Shown here: positions 30,094 through 40,231 of the stretch, piece by piece
Numbering within the stretch: position 1 is the first letter of the stretch
Layout: each line of letters starts with the position of its first letter
NCBI GenBank assembly: GCA_030760725.1
Contig: JASWHV010000010.1
Coordinates: 33,423,760-33,487,759, forward strand
Length of the DNA stretch: 64,000 nucleotides
Reading direction: 5' to 3'
Source: Neostapfia colusana
Lineage: Eukaryota > Streptophyta > Magnoliopsida > Poales > Poaceae
Notes under the pieces: model-generated
The model's database searches: none
What the model saw: only the letters and a program-made list of their open reading frames with translations
Told to the model about the DNA's origin: nothing
Translations under genes and position numbers: made by a program

Positions 30094-31086
30094 TGTCGGT
30101 ACCTGAGATATGGGGTACCCCCGCGCACAGGGTAAAATGCCTATGGTACTCGCCCTTCTCCAAAGGGTGAGCTCCGAAGGCGCCACGCGTCCGGCGGGGC
30201 CGGACCTCCCTCTCCTCAGAGGAGAGCTCCGGGCCTGCCACGTGGCATACAGAAGCCGGACCTCCCCCTCCGCGGGAGAGAGGTCCGAAGGCGCCACGCG
30301 TGCAGCGGGGCCGGACCTCACTCTCCTCAGAGGAGAGCTCGGGCCCACCACGTGGCCGACAGAAGCCGAACCTCCCCCTCCGCGGGGAGAGGTCCGGAGG
30401 CTCCACGTGCCCCACAGGCCGGACCCTTCTCTCCTTAGAGAAGGGCTCCGGACCCGCCACGTGGCCAGAAGAACGGTGCTGCCTGCCCCCGAGCGGTAGG
30501 CAGCGGGCGTAAAGGCGGCCCATACCTTGCCCGTACAAGGTATTCAAGGCCCGCGTCTTCCCAAGACGCGGAGACGCGGAGCACGCGTCTGTCAGGTGCC
30601 GTTGCGCCCAGTCGCATCACAGGCTGGCGCGCGGTGTCAGAACCTGCCAGCCAATAAACACCGCGACAAGACATCCCATGCCGCCTGCGCCGTCATCAAC
30701 CACTATGACTAGCATGCGGCATGGGCAGGGCGGCAAGATGAAGACTCAGAAGCCTTCGACCAGAGACAGCTACCGGCATAACTGCAGATACGGTAGATAA
30801 TAGACAATCTTCCCGGGACCACCTGTCGGGTCCCGGCTACCCTTGTAAGCCGCCCGAGTCTTGGACTATAAAAGGCTCGGGTAGGCGTCGATAGCAAGGG
30901 TTCGCACTTTGCAACTCATACGCTAGCCATACACTCTCAAGCTGTAACTCACCCCCGAGCTCAGGACTCCGGTTCTGAGCAGCAAGCAATACAGCGAGCT
31001 CCATAGCTCGCCGTGGACGTAGGGTTTTACGCTCCGCGGGCTGCCCAGTGCAGGCCCGGGGGAAGTGTCGACCGAACACTTCGACA
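30094..31086 (+). repeat. 3' LTR of element A
   Basis: 993 bp, same family as 1823-2919 but with about 100 bp missing near 31037, where GCTCCG joins CGGGCTGCC across short homology. G-box cores are at 30184, 30239, 30295, 30349, 30404 and 30458. Confidence 0.9.
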
Positions 31087-31610
31087 CAGACACCCCGGGT
31101 TCCCGACTTGGCACAGACGCCGCCGCTGGAAGATATCGAGCGCGCTTCTTCTCTGGTGGCGGGTTGGAGGCCATGTCGAGGGAGGACTCAAGGGCAAGAG
31201 GGCAAAGGCACAAGAGTCCAAGAAGAAGCGCTGGGAAGTGCGAAGGGAAGCCGCAATGTGGGTAAGATCCCCTCTAAAAACTTCCCGGGTGCAATTCCAT
31301 GCGATTCGGAACTCTTCGAATACGCCGCATCGGCAACCGCTTCGGCTCCAAGACCAAGCGCCGATGACAGGTGGACCCAAGCCGCCCAACTGAAGCGGTG
31401 GGTCAAGGAGTCGGTCTCCTAAGAAGACAAGCCGGCAAGGCACTTCGGCGGTTCCCGAAGAAAGCGCCGCAACGTGCAGAAGTGGCAGTCTTGGGAACCG
31501 CCGCAGTGAAAGCAACCATCAAGTGGGCGCACGCTCCCACGATCCCGCGGCCGTTCATGCTCCGGCAGCGGTCAATGCGGGACTTAGAGAATGTGCGCGG
31601 ATCAGAAGAG
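31087..31610 (+). mobile_element. Scrap of a further Tat element (F), antisense-ORF start and leader
   Basis: Matches 11640-12180 of B inverted. On the minus strand 31175-31087 encodes the first 30 residues of the antisense ORF (MASNPPPEKKRAR...) before the A LTR cuts it. The rest is its leader toward a PPT and LTR that are missing. At 31610/31612 it passes into chromovirus E pol with only AC shared, so the join is an illegitimate recombination. Confidence 0.75.
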
Positions 31611-33398
31611 ACCGTTCGATGTGTACTGCGATGCATCCGGCATTGGGCTCGGATGTGTGCTGATGCAAGACCGAAGAGTGGTCGCATATGGATCACGGCA
31701 GCTTAGGAACCATGAGCAAAATTATCCAACTCACGATTTGGAGCTCGCTGCCGTGGTACTTGCACTGAAGATGTGGAGGCACTACCTACTCGGTAACCTC
31801 GTACATTTATATACCGACCACAAAAGCCTCAAGTACATATTCACTCAGAAGGAGTTGAACATGAGGCAACGAAGATGGTTGGAACTGATAAAGGATTACG
31901 AAATAGAGATCCATTATCATCCGGGCAAGGCAAACGTTGTGGCAGATGCGCTGAGCCGCAAGTCACACGTTAATAATCTTACCATCACACCGTTGGAAGA
32001 GAGCGAACCACCACTACATGTGATTCCACACGGAGCTCTCTACAACCTAGCTTTGATCCCCACCATCCGTGAAGAGATAGCGGCAGCCCAGAAGAATGAC
32101 AAGGGCATGTCACATTTGCGGAGACGTGTAGATAGTGGGGAATTAAAATGTTTCCGGAAGGACGGAGACGGCGTCCTATGGTTCAAGGACCGAATCGTCG
32201 TACCCCGAAACCCGGAGTTACGGAAGAAAATCTTTGATGAGGCTCACTTATCAAAGTTTTCTATTCACCCCGGCAGCAACAAGATGTATCAAGAACTCAG
32301 AAGAAAGTTTTGGTGGACACGGATGAAACGAGAGACTGCAAAGTACGTGTCCGAGTGTGATACATGTCGAAGGGTGAAGGCAGACCACATGCGGAAACCG
32401 GGACTGCTGCAACCACTGGGCATTCCTGCCTGGAAGTGGGAGGACGTGAGCATGGATTTCGTCGTCGGTTTACCCACCACCTCACAGAAACATGATTCTG
32501 TGTGGGTGATCGTCGATCGGCTCACCAAAGTTGCCCATTTCATCCCGGTCAACACCAACTACAACGCCAAGAAGTACGCTGAACTGTACATCTGACGGAT
32601 CCTATGCTTATACGGCGTACCCCGTACCATCGTATCGGACCGGGGCACTTTATTTGTGTCCCGTTTTTGGGAGCAGCTACACACTGCCTTGGGGACGAAG
32701 CTGATCCGTAGTTCAGCCTACCACCCGCAGACGGATGGACAAACCGAGCGGGTAAATCAGATTCTGGAAGACATGCTACGAGCTTGCGCTATCGACCACG
32801 GCAAGAATTGGGATGATCACTTGCCGTTAGCCGAGTTCTCATACAACAATGGGTACCAAGCCAGCATCAAGATGGCGCCCTACGAGGCGCTATACGGGAG
32901 AAAATGCCGCACACCACTGAACTGGTGTGAGTCTGGCGAGAGGGTTACCTTCGGGATTGACCTTGTCAACGACGCGGAAGAAAAGGTTCGACTGATTCAA
33001 GCGAACCTAAGAGCCTCTCAATCCCGACAGAAGCAGTATGCGGACCGGAGAAGGCGCCCATTACAATTCGAAGTTGGAGATCACGTATACCTACGAGTGT
33101 CTCCAATGAAGGGCGTAAACAGATTTGGGGTGAGAGGAAAGTTGGCACCCAGCTGAGGAAGTGTCTCAAGCTATCAACTACCGTTCAGCTGGAAGACATT
33201 GCAGAACTGCAACCGGATCTCACCTATCGGGAGGAACCGGTGCAGATTATTGATGAAAAGGCCCGAACCACACGCAACCGTACGTTGTGGTTCTACAAGG
33301 TTCTATGGAGTAATCACTCCATGGACGAAGCGACATGGGAGAGCGAAGAATTCCTTCGCACTAACTACCCCGACTTTTTCACGTCGCATATCCGGTAA
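31611..33398 (+). pseudogene. Chromovirus E pol 3' part, left tandem copy
   Basis: Starts inside RNase H (PFDVYCDASGIGLGCVL). It runs through TDHKSLKYIFTQ, the zinc finger (CDTCRRVKADH) and DDE (SMDFVVGLP, IVSDRGTLFVS, GQTERVNQILEDM). An in-frame TGA at 32593-32595 lies after KKYAELYI. After VRGKLAP (33146) about 35 residues and the frame are lost; the tail resumes as QLRKCLKLSTTVQLEDIAEL and ends at the TAA 33396. The tail includes a chromodomain-like stretch (NHSMDEATWESEEFLRTNYP). This copy keeps the G at 31740 that the right copy lost. Confidence 0.85.
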
Positions 33399-33452
33399 TT
33401 TTCCACCGTCCTCTCTCTCATTTTCACCTTATAATCTCGGGACGAGATTCTT

Positions 33453-33467
33453 TTAAGGGGGGAGGAA
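33453..33467 (+). other. Polypurine tract, left E copy
   Basis: TTAAGGGGGGAGGAA just before the LTR start TGTAAGGGCC. The right copy has GGGGCGAGG (44735-44749). Confidence 0.8.
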
Positions 33468-34787
33468 TGTAAGGGCCTCAGTTTTGACAACCATTTGCAG
33501 TGTTCATCACCACACCACACACCTCATTTGAGCAAGAATGATGCACACAAATGAAGAGCAAGTAACAATTATCAACATGCTCATTAGAGAACAAACTCAC
33601 ACATTGCAAAAGTGGTATTTCCCACATGTGATATAGATGGGCTGGACATATGAAAACTCCTACACTTTGCTAAGGATGTCCATGCCAAGTTTCACCCAAA
33701 CCCAAAACCTTTTTGAGGTCATTTTGGGTATAGTTAGGAAGAGGGCAGTTTGAAACCATATTCAAATTCAAACTGTTTTTATTCCATGAATTTGAAAGTG
33801 GAAGGCATATCCTTACTCAGCACATTTTTGTGAGCTCACACACCAATTTTCACTCCATTTGGAGTTGATCTTGACATGAGCTAAGGGGGAGAGATTCAAA
33901 CTTTATTTGAATTTCAAACTGAACTTGTGCTGAAATTCATTCAAACCAAACCTCATTTGAACTTTGATCAACTCAAATGGCTCTTGGGTGAATAATTTGA
34001 ATTGCCAAGGGTAGGATGGGGTTCACTGTTTACCACAGCTGTTAGGAGTAAATTTCAGAGGTTAAAAGAGGGGTGGGACCCACATGTCAGCCTCTACCTC
34101 AAAACAAACCGACTGAACCACAGTTCAGTCGGTTCCCGGCTGCTGTGCGCGCGCGCCACCGAAGGGGGGCAGCCGGCGCCAGCTCCTGCTGCGCGCCCCA
34201 AGCCGGAGACCAGCCGCCGGGCTATTTATTCCCTCCCCGGTGTGCTTCAGTCGCAATTCCCCCGAGCTGCCGACGTGCACGACCTGTTTTCCCACTGCCA
34301 TCGCCGCCGCTCGAGCTCCTGCTTGATCAAGCCGATCGCAGCTCCCTCTTTCCACTCCAGGGTCCCAGCAAGGTACTAGAGACCTTCCTCCATCCTCCCT
34401 TTTGCTAGAAGTCGATTGAAACCGAGTGCTATCGGCTGTGCCGAAAGATCAAACTCGGAACTGGAAACCGCCGCACCTCGGGCTCTCGTGGACAGCCCAA
34501 CCTGGGCGTTGTCACGCCCGAGCCAAGGCACCCTTGGACGCGCAAGTGACCGGTGCTGCTCACCCCCGAGCCACAGCTCGAGTGGTTGCTCACCGGCAGC
34601 GAATTTCCACTTTTCCCCTTTCTGTGTGCAGAACGACCTTCGGGTACGATTCTGCTTAATTCGTGCTCTAGAAAGGATTAGAGGGCCTTAGGCCACTCCC
34701 ACACGAGCTAGACACGGTGACGCACAAGTTGCCTTCACAACTCTGGGCCGGGAAACCTCTGTGCCCGGCGTAATTTAAGGTCTACTA

Positions 34788-34889
34788 ATGGCGGAACGAA
34801 CGGGGGGTATCGGGCGCACAGTGAGGACCTATTTCGGGCCTTCCCCGAGCTGCCTCGAGTTCATGTCGACCTTCTCTGAGGTCCACTGA
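34788..34889 (+). other. Small ORF in E LTR, possible upstream exon
   Basis: ATG in a good context (CTAATGGCGG) opens 33 codons (MAERTGGIGRTVRTYFGPS...). The only difference from the right LTR copy within it is silent (ACA/ACG). It could be a uORF, or the first coding exon of the spliced unit suggested by 36021-36101 and 37192-37280. I cannot see a good donor at its end. Confidence 0.3.
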
Positions 34890-36020
34890 TGCTCCCCGAC
34901 CGATTTCCCAAGTAGCTGAGGTACTAGGAGAGTCAGCCGACATGGCCGAAGTCGTTCCGATATGGCGGCTCGTCGCCGACCATGCTCCGGCCGTTGTCAT
35001 GAGCAGCTGACCCTCGGATCATGTTCCCCAAGTAAAAGTAGGCAGGGGCGGCCAGAATCAAGAAGTTTGGAGCTGTACAGCAGCCAGCGGCGAGCTCTCC
35101 GGCGAGGTCCCTCGGCGGCGGGGCGCGGGTGTCGCGAGGTTGAAGAAGGGGGTGGACCCCAGCTGTCAGCGGCCGATATTTTGAATCGGGATCCGGCTGC
35201 GGCCGGGATCGGGTGTGCTGGCGCGCAAAATCCTTGTGGGCCGCGGTGTGCTGTCGCTTCGGCGTGCGACGCGTGTCCCCTGGGCCCACGCGCGAGTTTA
35301 AACTTTTCCCCGATTTTCAGATTTCCTTCAAACTTCAAATCCTTATAACTTTGGCTAGAAAGCTCCAAATCGAGTGAACCAAATTTTGCTGGATTCAGCT
35401 CTCTGAGTACTTTCCAGAAAATCAAGTTTCACTTCATGAAATTCCTTAATTCTCCAGAATTAATTCCTTAAAGTGTAAACTGTTAGGAATTTTAACTGGA
35501 GAATCCTTTGGAGGAAAATCCTGAAATTTTGCTGGGATGTTCACCAAATTATCCTTGAGCTACCATAAAAATTTCAGATCCATTTGAGCTCATTTAGTCC
35601 ACCTAATGGTGTGATTAGTAAAACTGTTCCAGAGAAAATAGAAAATGTTCAGAAACATTTTCAGAATTTCCTCTGAAATTGTTTAGCTCATATCTTTGGT
35701 TAGAGACTTCCAAATTAAGTGAGACCAACTCCATTAGAACCCTCTGAAAATCTAGTTTTCAGAAAGTCATAGTTTGTCTCATGAAAATTCCTAGAACACC
35801 CTAAGAGTTCCAATTAAGGTCAAGGACATAATTATTTGTGGAGGGCTCAAATGAGCTTTGCTGCAACTAAAACTTGACCAATTCTTTGTTTAGGTTGTAA
35901 CCAAGCCACAGTAAAAGTTTGACAGTCATTAGGTCTGTCTAGCAAGGGTTATAGACTTCACAACTTCAAAGTTAATACAAATGCATTTAAATTAATACAT
36001 ACATTGTTCTTATCATGTAG

Positions 36021-36101
36021 TCGCTAAGGTCGAGGAGGAACCCGAAGTCCTAGACTTCGTTACTCCGGAGGAACAGCTAGCCTACGACCAAGAGCAGCAA
36101 G
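36021..36101 (+). other. Exon-like coding block 1 in E LTR
   Basis: Preceded by TTCTTATCATGTAG (3' splice-site-like) and followed by CAAG/GCAAGCC (GC-type donor). With a 2-nt start phase it is open and acidic (VEEEPEVLDFVTPEEQLAYD). It stands in AT-rich non-coding sequence. The right LTR has it unchanged at 47303-47383. Confidence 0.5.
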
Positions 36102-37191
36102 GCAAGCCCCGGTTTGCATTAACCTTTTTACAAATTTTTATTGTTTTGAGCACATACTTGTTTCCTTTGTCTTTGCATTAGAGTCTTGATTGGAAACCCA
36201 ACTGCATAGCCAAGAAAACCATGGGTTGGGTTTAGGATGGAAAACCTCGTTAGCCACTGCATTGCTAGAATAGAGTAGGATTCGGTACAAGTCGAGTAGT
36301 TGGAACTACTCGCGAGAATAGGCTAGAGGCACATTGCTCGGGTAGAGATAGCACATGAAACACATGGCAAGAAAATGAGACCGAGCGGAGAGTAAGGGCA
36401 GCAGGACCTTGGGGCCTGTGTGCTGTAGCTCCGCTTGTGTCGATTGAGGACCGAGCCGTGTGCGGGCCTGTTGAACAAGCTAGAACAGTACCGAAGACCT
36501 ACCGGCTATATGGGAACCGGGAAACTGATGTAACTCGGGTAGCTGGGTATTGAGGCATTGCCCGTCGTTCAGAGGGTAGGTTGAGAGCTCGAGGTGTAAA
36601 TCAGCTGGCGGCACAGAGATGCGCGTGCAGGGACCTCTTGCTCGGGACGATGGGACCGGTTCAATATTTGGCTGACGGGTGAAAGGTAGTCGCGTACGGC
36701 GTCCGTGATGGTTGTTGTAGGCAACATCGAGTACGGGCGTACGTGACGGGTTGTTCGGGTAACCCTGCAGGTGTAAATCGATTATAATCGCCGTCCCTCG
36801 CGGTCAGTGAGTACCACATGTTCACTGTACCGTGACGTAGAAAGAACAGGCTAGTTACATGTTAAAATAATGCTGATTGAAAGCTGGACATTGATTGTTA
36901 ATGATATGCTGTAGTTTAGCGCTAACTAAAGTTCTTTTCAACTTTGGGCAAAGTACATGAGAGAAATGCGTTTCTTGTTTGATTGCGGCTCTCTCATGTG
37001 CCTTAGCGTAAGGTTCTCCACAACCTGCTGCTAAAACTTGAAAGTAAGGTCCTACTAATTAGGCGAGTCCTTGCAAATGATTTTTACCTCATGCAACCCA
37101 TTACCCTCATGTAGAAGTTCCATGTTTAGGTGAGACGGGTCAGACTTGCTGAGCCTTCGTGCTCACTGCTTGTGTTTGAAGCTTTTTGCAG

Positions 37192-37280
37192 GGTTCTATG
37201 AGGAAGGGACTCCCGAAGAGGAGACGGAACCCCAGGAGGGGAACCCCGTCGAGTGGGAGTCGTGCACGCCGCAGAGTTAG
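37192..37280 (+). other. Exon-like coding block 2 in E LTR, with stop
   Basis: Preceded by GTTTGAAGCTTTTTGCAG. The phase fits block 1 (CAA G / GG TTC). It reads an acidic tail (FYEEGTPEEETEPQEGNP) to TAG at 37278-37280. An AATAAA lies 122 bp downstream. The right copy (48474-48562) differs by one silent change (TTC/TTT). Confidence 0.5.
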
Positions 37281-37401
37281 TGTGCGTGTGTGCTAGCAAG
37301 GACACGTTCGAGGGCTGAACGTGCACTTGATGCTTAGTCTACGCCCGCGAGTGTGGACTAAACTTATTTTGATGTAAACATGTGCATAAACTTGTTTATG
37401 T

Positions 37402-37407
37402 AATAAA
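37402..37407 (+). terminator. Poly(A) signal in E LTR
   Basis: AATAAA in TTTATGTAATAAAGCTTCC, 105 bp before the LTR end; the copy is at 48684-48689. It fits an R/U5 border near 37430. Confidence 0.6.
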
Positions 37408-37516
37408 GCTTCCGCTTCCGCTTTGCACCTTTGACGTGTGTTATACGGTGCTGTGCAACGCAGCACCCCTCAGCGTGATCCTGGCTCGACAGGACCCAGT
37501 GGGGTCGTGTCAGCGT

Positions 37517-37528
37517 TGGTATCAGAGC
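37517..37528 (+). other. Primer binding site of element E (tRNA-iMet)
   Basis: TGGTATCAGAGC, 4 bp after the LTR end at 37512, complementary to the initiator tRNA-Met 3' end. Confidence 0.9.
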
Positions 37529-39014
37529 TCGCTTGAGGTTTAACACAGTACAAAGGTCTTCTTTTTCAAAAATCCAGTGAGGAACGAGTTAGTAGCCCGT
37601 ATAAGGATGTTATTAGTATACAGAAAGTGGCTTATTAACCTATTTGTTATGTCGGAAAATCGTGCATCTCGGGACGTTCATGTCTTGGGGGGTGCACGTA
37701 AGCGCTGTCCACCAGTGCGCACAAGCTGAAGGGTGGAGCCCCACGGGTGGCAGGTAACCCGACCCGCTTTGATATCCTCTACGACTCTTCATGTCGTTTG
37801 GGGTATTCGAGCAACGTCTGTCCCTGGCGTGCGTGGTGCAATATGGGAGACCCCGTCACGTGGTCTGAAACGTGAACACGTAACTCAAGGCGTGTTTGGC
37901 TTGAGAACATCCGGGCGAGTGATGACGGCCGGGTGTACGAACCGTATGGATTCCGGACTCGGTGTGCAGCCGAGTCTGATGATTGGTTGAATTTCTGCAG
38001 GTAGCCTTACCACGAAACGGTAGACGTGTAGCATCCGTGTGCGAGTGACGAGTAGTGCCACTGAACTAACGAAGCCGGCTAAGTCCGGTATAGGTTTTTC
38101 CTTTGTGAGGACGTAGTACCGACATAATCTGGTGACGCATCGACGTCACATCCAACTAGATGAACAACTTCATTTAAAAACTTGAAGGTTTTGATCCAAA
38201 GAAGTAAAATTTGATGTAACTCCTTCCCTTGAACATAATATTTCAATGTTAACAAGTTTTCAACTTATAGGATGTTAAGGACAGAGCACTCTGTTTTCAG
38301 CTGAATCAAGGCTGGAGTTAATCAGAGGTTAGAGGTTGAGTTCTTTCGAGGTTGGGGTCGTATGATACATTTCTGGAAAGCTTTGGAGGAGCTTTACAAC
38401 TTTTCTGTTGAGTTCCAGAGGTGTTTCACCCCTTAACCACTCGAAAAATGCAGCAGAGTTGAAACTGTCCAGAAAACAGGACAGAGCAAAGACTCTCTGT
38501 AGACTCTCTGTAAATTAAGCATAACTTCCTGCATAAAAATCCAAAAATAGGAAATGAGGTAGTTCTGGAAAGCTTATGAGATGGGTTACAACTTTGTAAC
38601 ATAAAGTTTTGTCAGATTGGAAACAGAATTAACTGGGGTTCTTGGATCAATTCAGTACCTAAAGCAGGGAGGTGCTGTCCAATTGATTCCAGAAATTCTG
38701 TTAACTTTGACATCTCATAACTTTTGAACCAAGACAGATCTTAGGCCAACAAAATACTTTCTGGAAAGCTATTAAAGTTAACTTTAACTTTGATGTTGAG
38801 CTCCAGGACTGGTTTTGCTTTTAACCTGGCCTAAATCAGGTTGATATGGAAACTGGTCAGGGCTGTCATGGTAACAGCAGATCAGCAGTCAAATTTGTTT
38901 AAAAATTTGAACTATGTTTCCAAGTGTTATGGGTTCAATGACATATCTTATGTTATAACTCAATGGTTTACTGTTTAAATAAATATTTGACATTTCTCAA
39001 ATATATTTTTACAG
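37529..39014 (+). other. Long 5' leader of element E
   Basis: About 1.5 kb with no credible gene, becoming AT-rich after 38150. A possible donor CTGCAG/GTAGCC is at 38001. The end, TTTCTCAAATATATTTTTACAG, is a good 3' splice site placed directly before the ORF0 ATG. Confidence 0.6.
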
Positions 39015-39959
39015 ATGGCAGCAGATAAACGGTTGGAGAACGGGTGGGTAGTTTCCCACTGCTCTGACCGTAGCGGCTACCCGGAAGCATTGTGGCAAAT
39101 GCTCCAATACTTCGGGTACAACCAGATGCCGCAATACTTCGCCAAGGAAGAAGGCGAAGAGGGGAACAAGACGTGGACGATCCATGTCGAGGTTTCCGCA
39201 GGACCTATGCCACCCGGTTGGGTGCCATTCACCGTCACGGTGAGAGGAAGACAACCGGAAGGGATGTGGCAAGTGGCAGCCCGTGACGCTATGTCACGTT
39301 TCTGCCAACTACACGTGCAGGCTATGGAGGGTACTCCATACGCACTCGTTCCGGTGGAGGGGCGAGCTCAGCATGTGTGGGAAGAAAGGTACCGGGAGGC
39401 AACAGACCCGAGTTGCCCAAGGTACAACCCCGCGGAGGCACACCTCAGCCTCCAAATGAGGGCGGGAAACGCTGTGGTGAACAGCCAAGCTGTTCATACG
39501 GAGCATCTCGCCACCAAGCTCAAGGAGAGCACAAGCCGTGGAGATCATTTCGAGAGTGCTCACAGTGCACTCCACAATGTGCTTCTTCCGACGATCAAGC
39601 GATTGAATGAACAACACAATCAGTTGCGTCGTCTGAAGAAGGTAAAGAAGAAGAGCCGTGTTGACATCGCGGCGTTGCAAGAGCTGGTGCAGACCCTAAC
39701 CCAGCAGAATGCGGACCTTGCTCAAGAGCGGGACGACGCTATTGAGGAAGGACAAGGCTGGGAAGAGGACTACAACCAGGCTATGGACGAGGTGCATGCA
39801 TTGCAGGACCTCGTGCCCCCGGTATTGGGCATACCGGTGGTCTTGGGTCTTCCAGCAATGGGAGAACCCGGAATGGGAGAAGAGGTGGTAGATCCAGAGC
39901 CACCAGCAGAGGTACCGGAGGAGGACGACCCACAGGAGGTCGAGCTCTACTCCGAGTAG
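39015..39959 (+). CDS. Extra ORF before gag (ORF0) of chromovirus E
   Basis: 314 codons from ATG at 39015 to TAG at 39957. Residues 1-110 look globular (WQMLQYFGYNQMPQYF, GWVPFTVTVRGRQPEGMWQV). Residues about 120-250 are helical with a coiled-coil stretch (IAALQELVQTLTQQNADLAQ, then ERDDAIEEGQGWEEDYNQA). The C-terminus is acidic and Pro-rich (PEPPAEVPEEDDPQEVEL). It is not gag, pol or an envelope: no membrane segment, no zinc knuckle. An extra ORF upstream of gag is, as I recall, reported for some rice gypsy elements of the RIRE3 type; the role is unknown. It has no stop or frameshift although gag-pol behind it is broken. Confidence 0.75.
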   Translation: MAADKRLENGWVVSHCSDRSGYPEALWQMLQYFGYNQMPQYFAKEEGEEGNKTWTIHVEVSAGPMPPGWVPFTVTVRGRQPEGMWQVAARDAMSRFCQLHVQAMEGTPYALVPVEGRAQHVWEERYREATDPSCPRYNPAEAHLSLQMRAGNAVVNSQAVHTEHLATKLKESTSRGDHFESAHSALHNVLLPTIKRLNEQHNQLRRLKKVKKKSRVDIAALQELVQTLTQQNADLAQERDDAIEEGQGWEEDYNQAMDEVHALQDLVPPVLGIPVVLGLPAMGEPGMGEEVVDPEPPAEVPEEDDPQEVELYSE

Positions 39960-40231
39960 GAGGTTACGGTTGCCAAGTAGGGCAGCTAGGGTAGCGTAAC
40001 CCAACTTTTGTAATCGGTGACATGTCGTGTAGACAGTAGCGTATGTATAGGTAGTGACGACATGAGCACGACTTCTCGGAGATCCGAGAATAATGTATCT
40101 TGTATAAAGTTTATGCTTTATCAATATATGTGAATGTTGTGCAAGATAATCATGCGTCACTTCAATACCTACTGTTGCGTATGGAATTTCTAGTATGACA
40201 TGTGCTAATTGCTGCTGTGTTGAATTTCAGA
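39960..40231 (+). other. Spacer between ORF0 and gag in E
   Basis: No gene. It ends TGTGCTAATTGCTGCTGTGTTGAATTTCAGA then ATG. CTAAT fits a plant branch point and TTTCAG a 3' splice site. A spliced gag mRNA is possible. Confidence 0.55.

Larger units (their letters stand above)
1823..31086 (+). mobile_element. Tat/Retand-type LTR retrotransposon A (interrupted by B and C)
   Basis: The 5' LTR is 1823-2919, followed by a primer site, gag-PR with stops, an open pol to 9137, a post-pol region with a degenerate antisense ORF, and a 3' LTR at 30094-31086. The LTRs start TGTCGG and end TTCGACA. The element is split at 10497/29444 by element B. With B and its target duplication removed, A is about 10.3 kb. 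Flanks do not show a 5-bp duplication: gaaac lies before the 5' LTR and cagac after the 3' LTR. Either the two ends derive from different insertions joined by recombination, or one flank has been deleted. The lineage call rests on the gRNH followed by aRNH order in pol and the antisense extra ORF. Confidence 0.85.
33468..37512 (+). repeat. Left LTR of element E
   Basis: 4045 bp, TGTAAGGGCC...GTCGTGTCA. It starts AT-rich. A TATA-like CTATTTATT lies at about 34219-34227. A GC-rich part follows to 35290, then AT-rich sequence, then two exon-like coding blocks and an AATAAA (37402-37407). It is unlike the C/D LTRs and has no G-box array. Confidence 0.92.

Noticed and set aside
34002..34691. Several 77-125-codon frames in the GC-rich part of the E LTR as genes
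   Set aside because: They overlap in different frames, have low complexity, and sit where the LTR 5' untranslated leader is expected.
37513..37535. TGGTATCAGAGC as part of a tRNA gene
   Set aside because: Only the primer complement is present; no cloverleaf can be drawn around it. It is a retrotransposon primer site.
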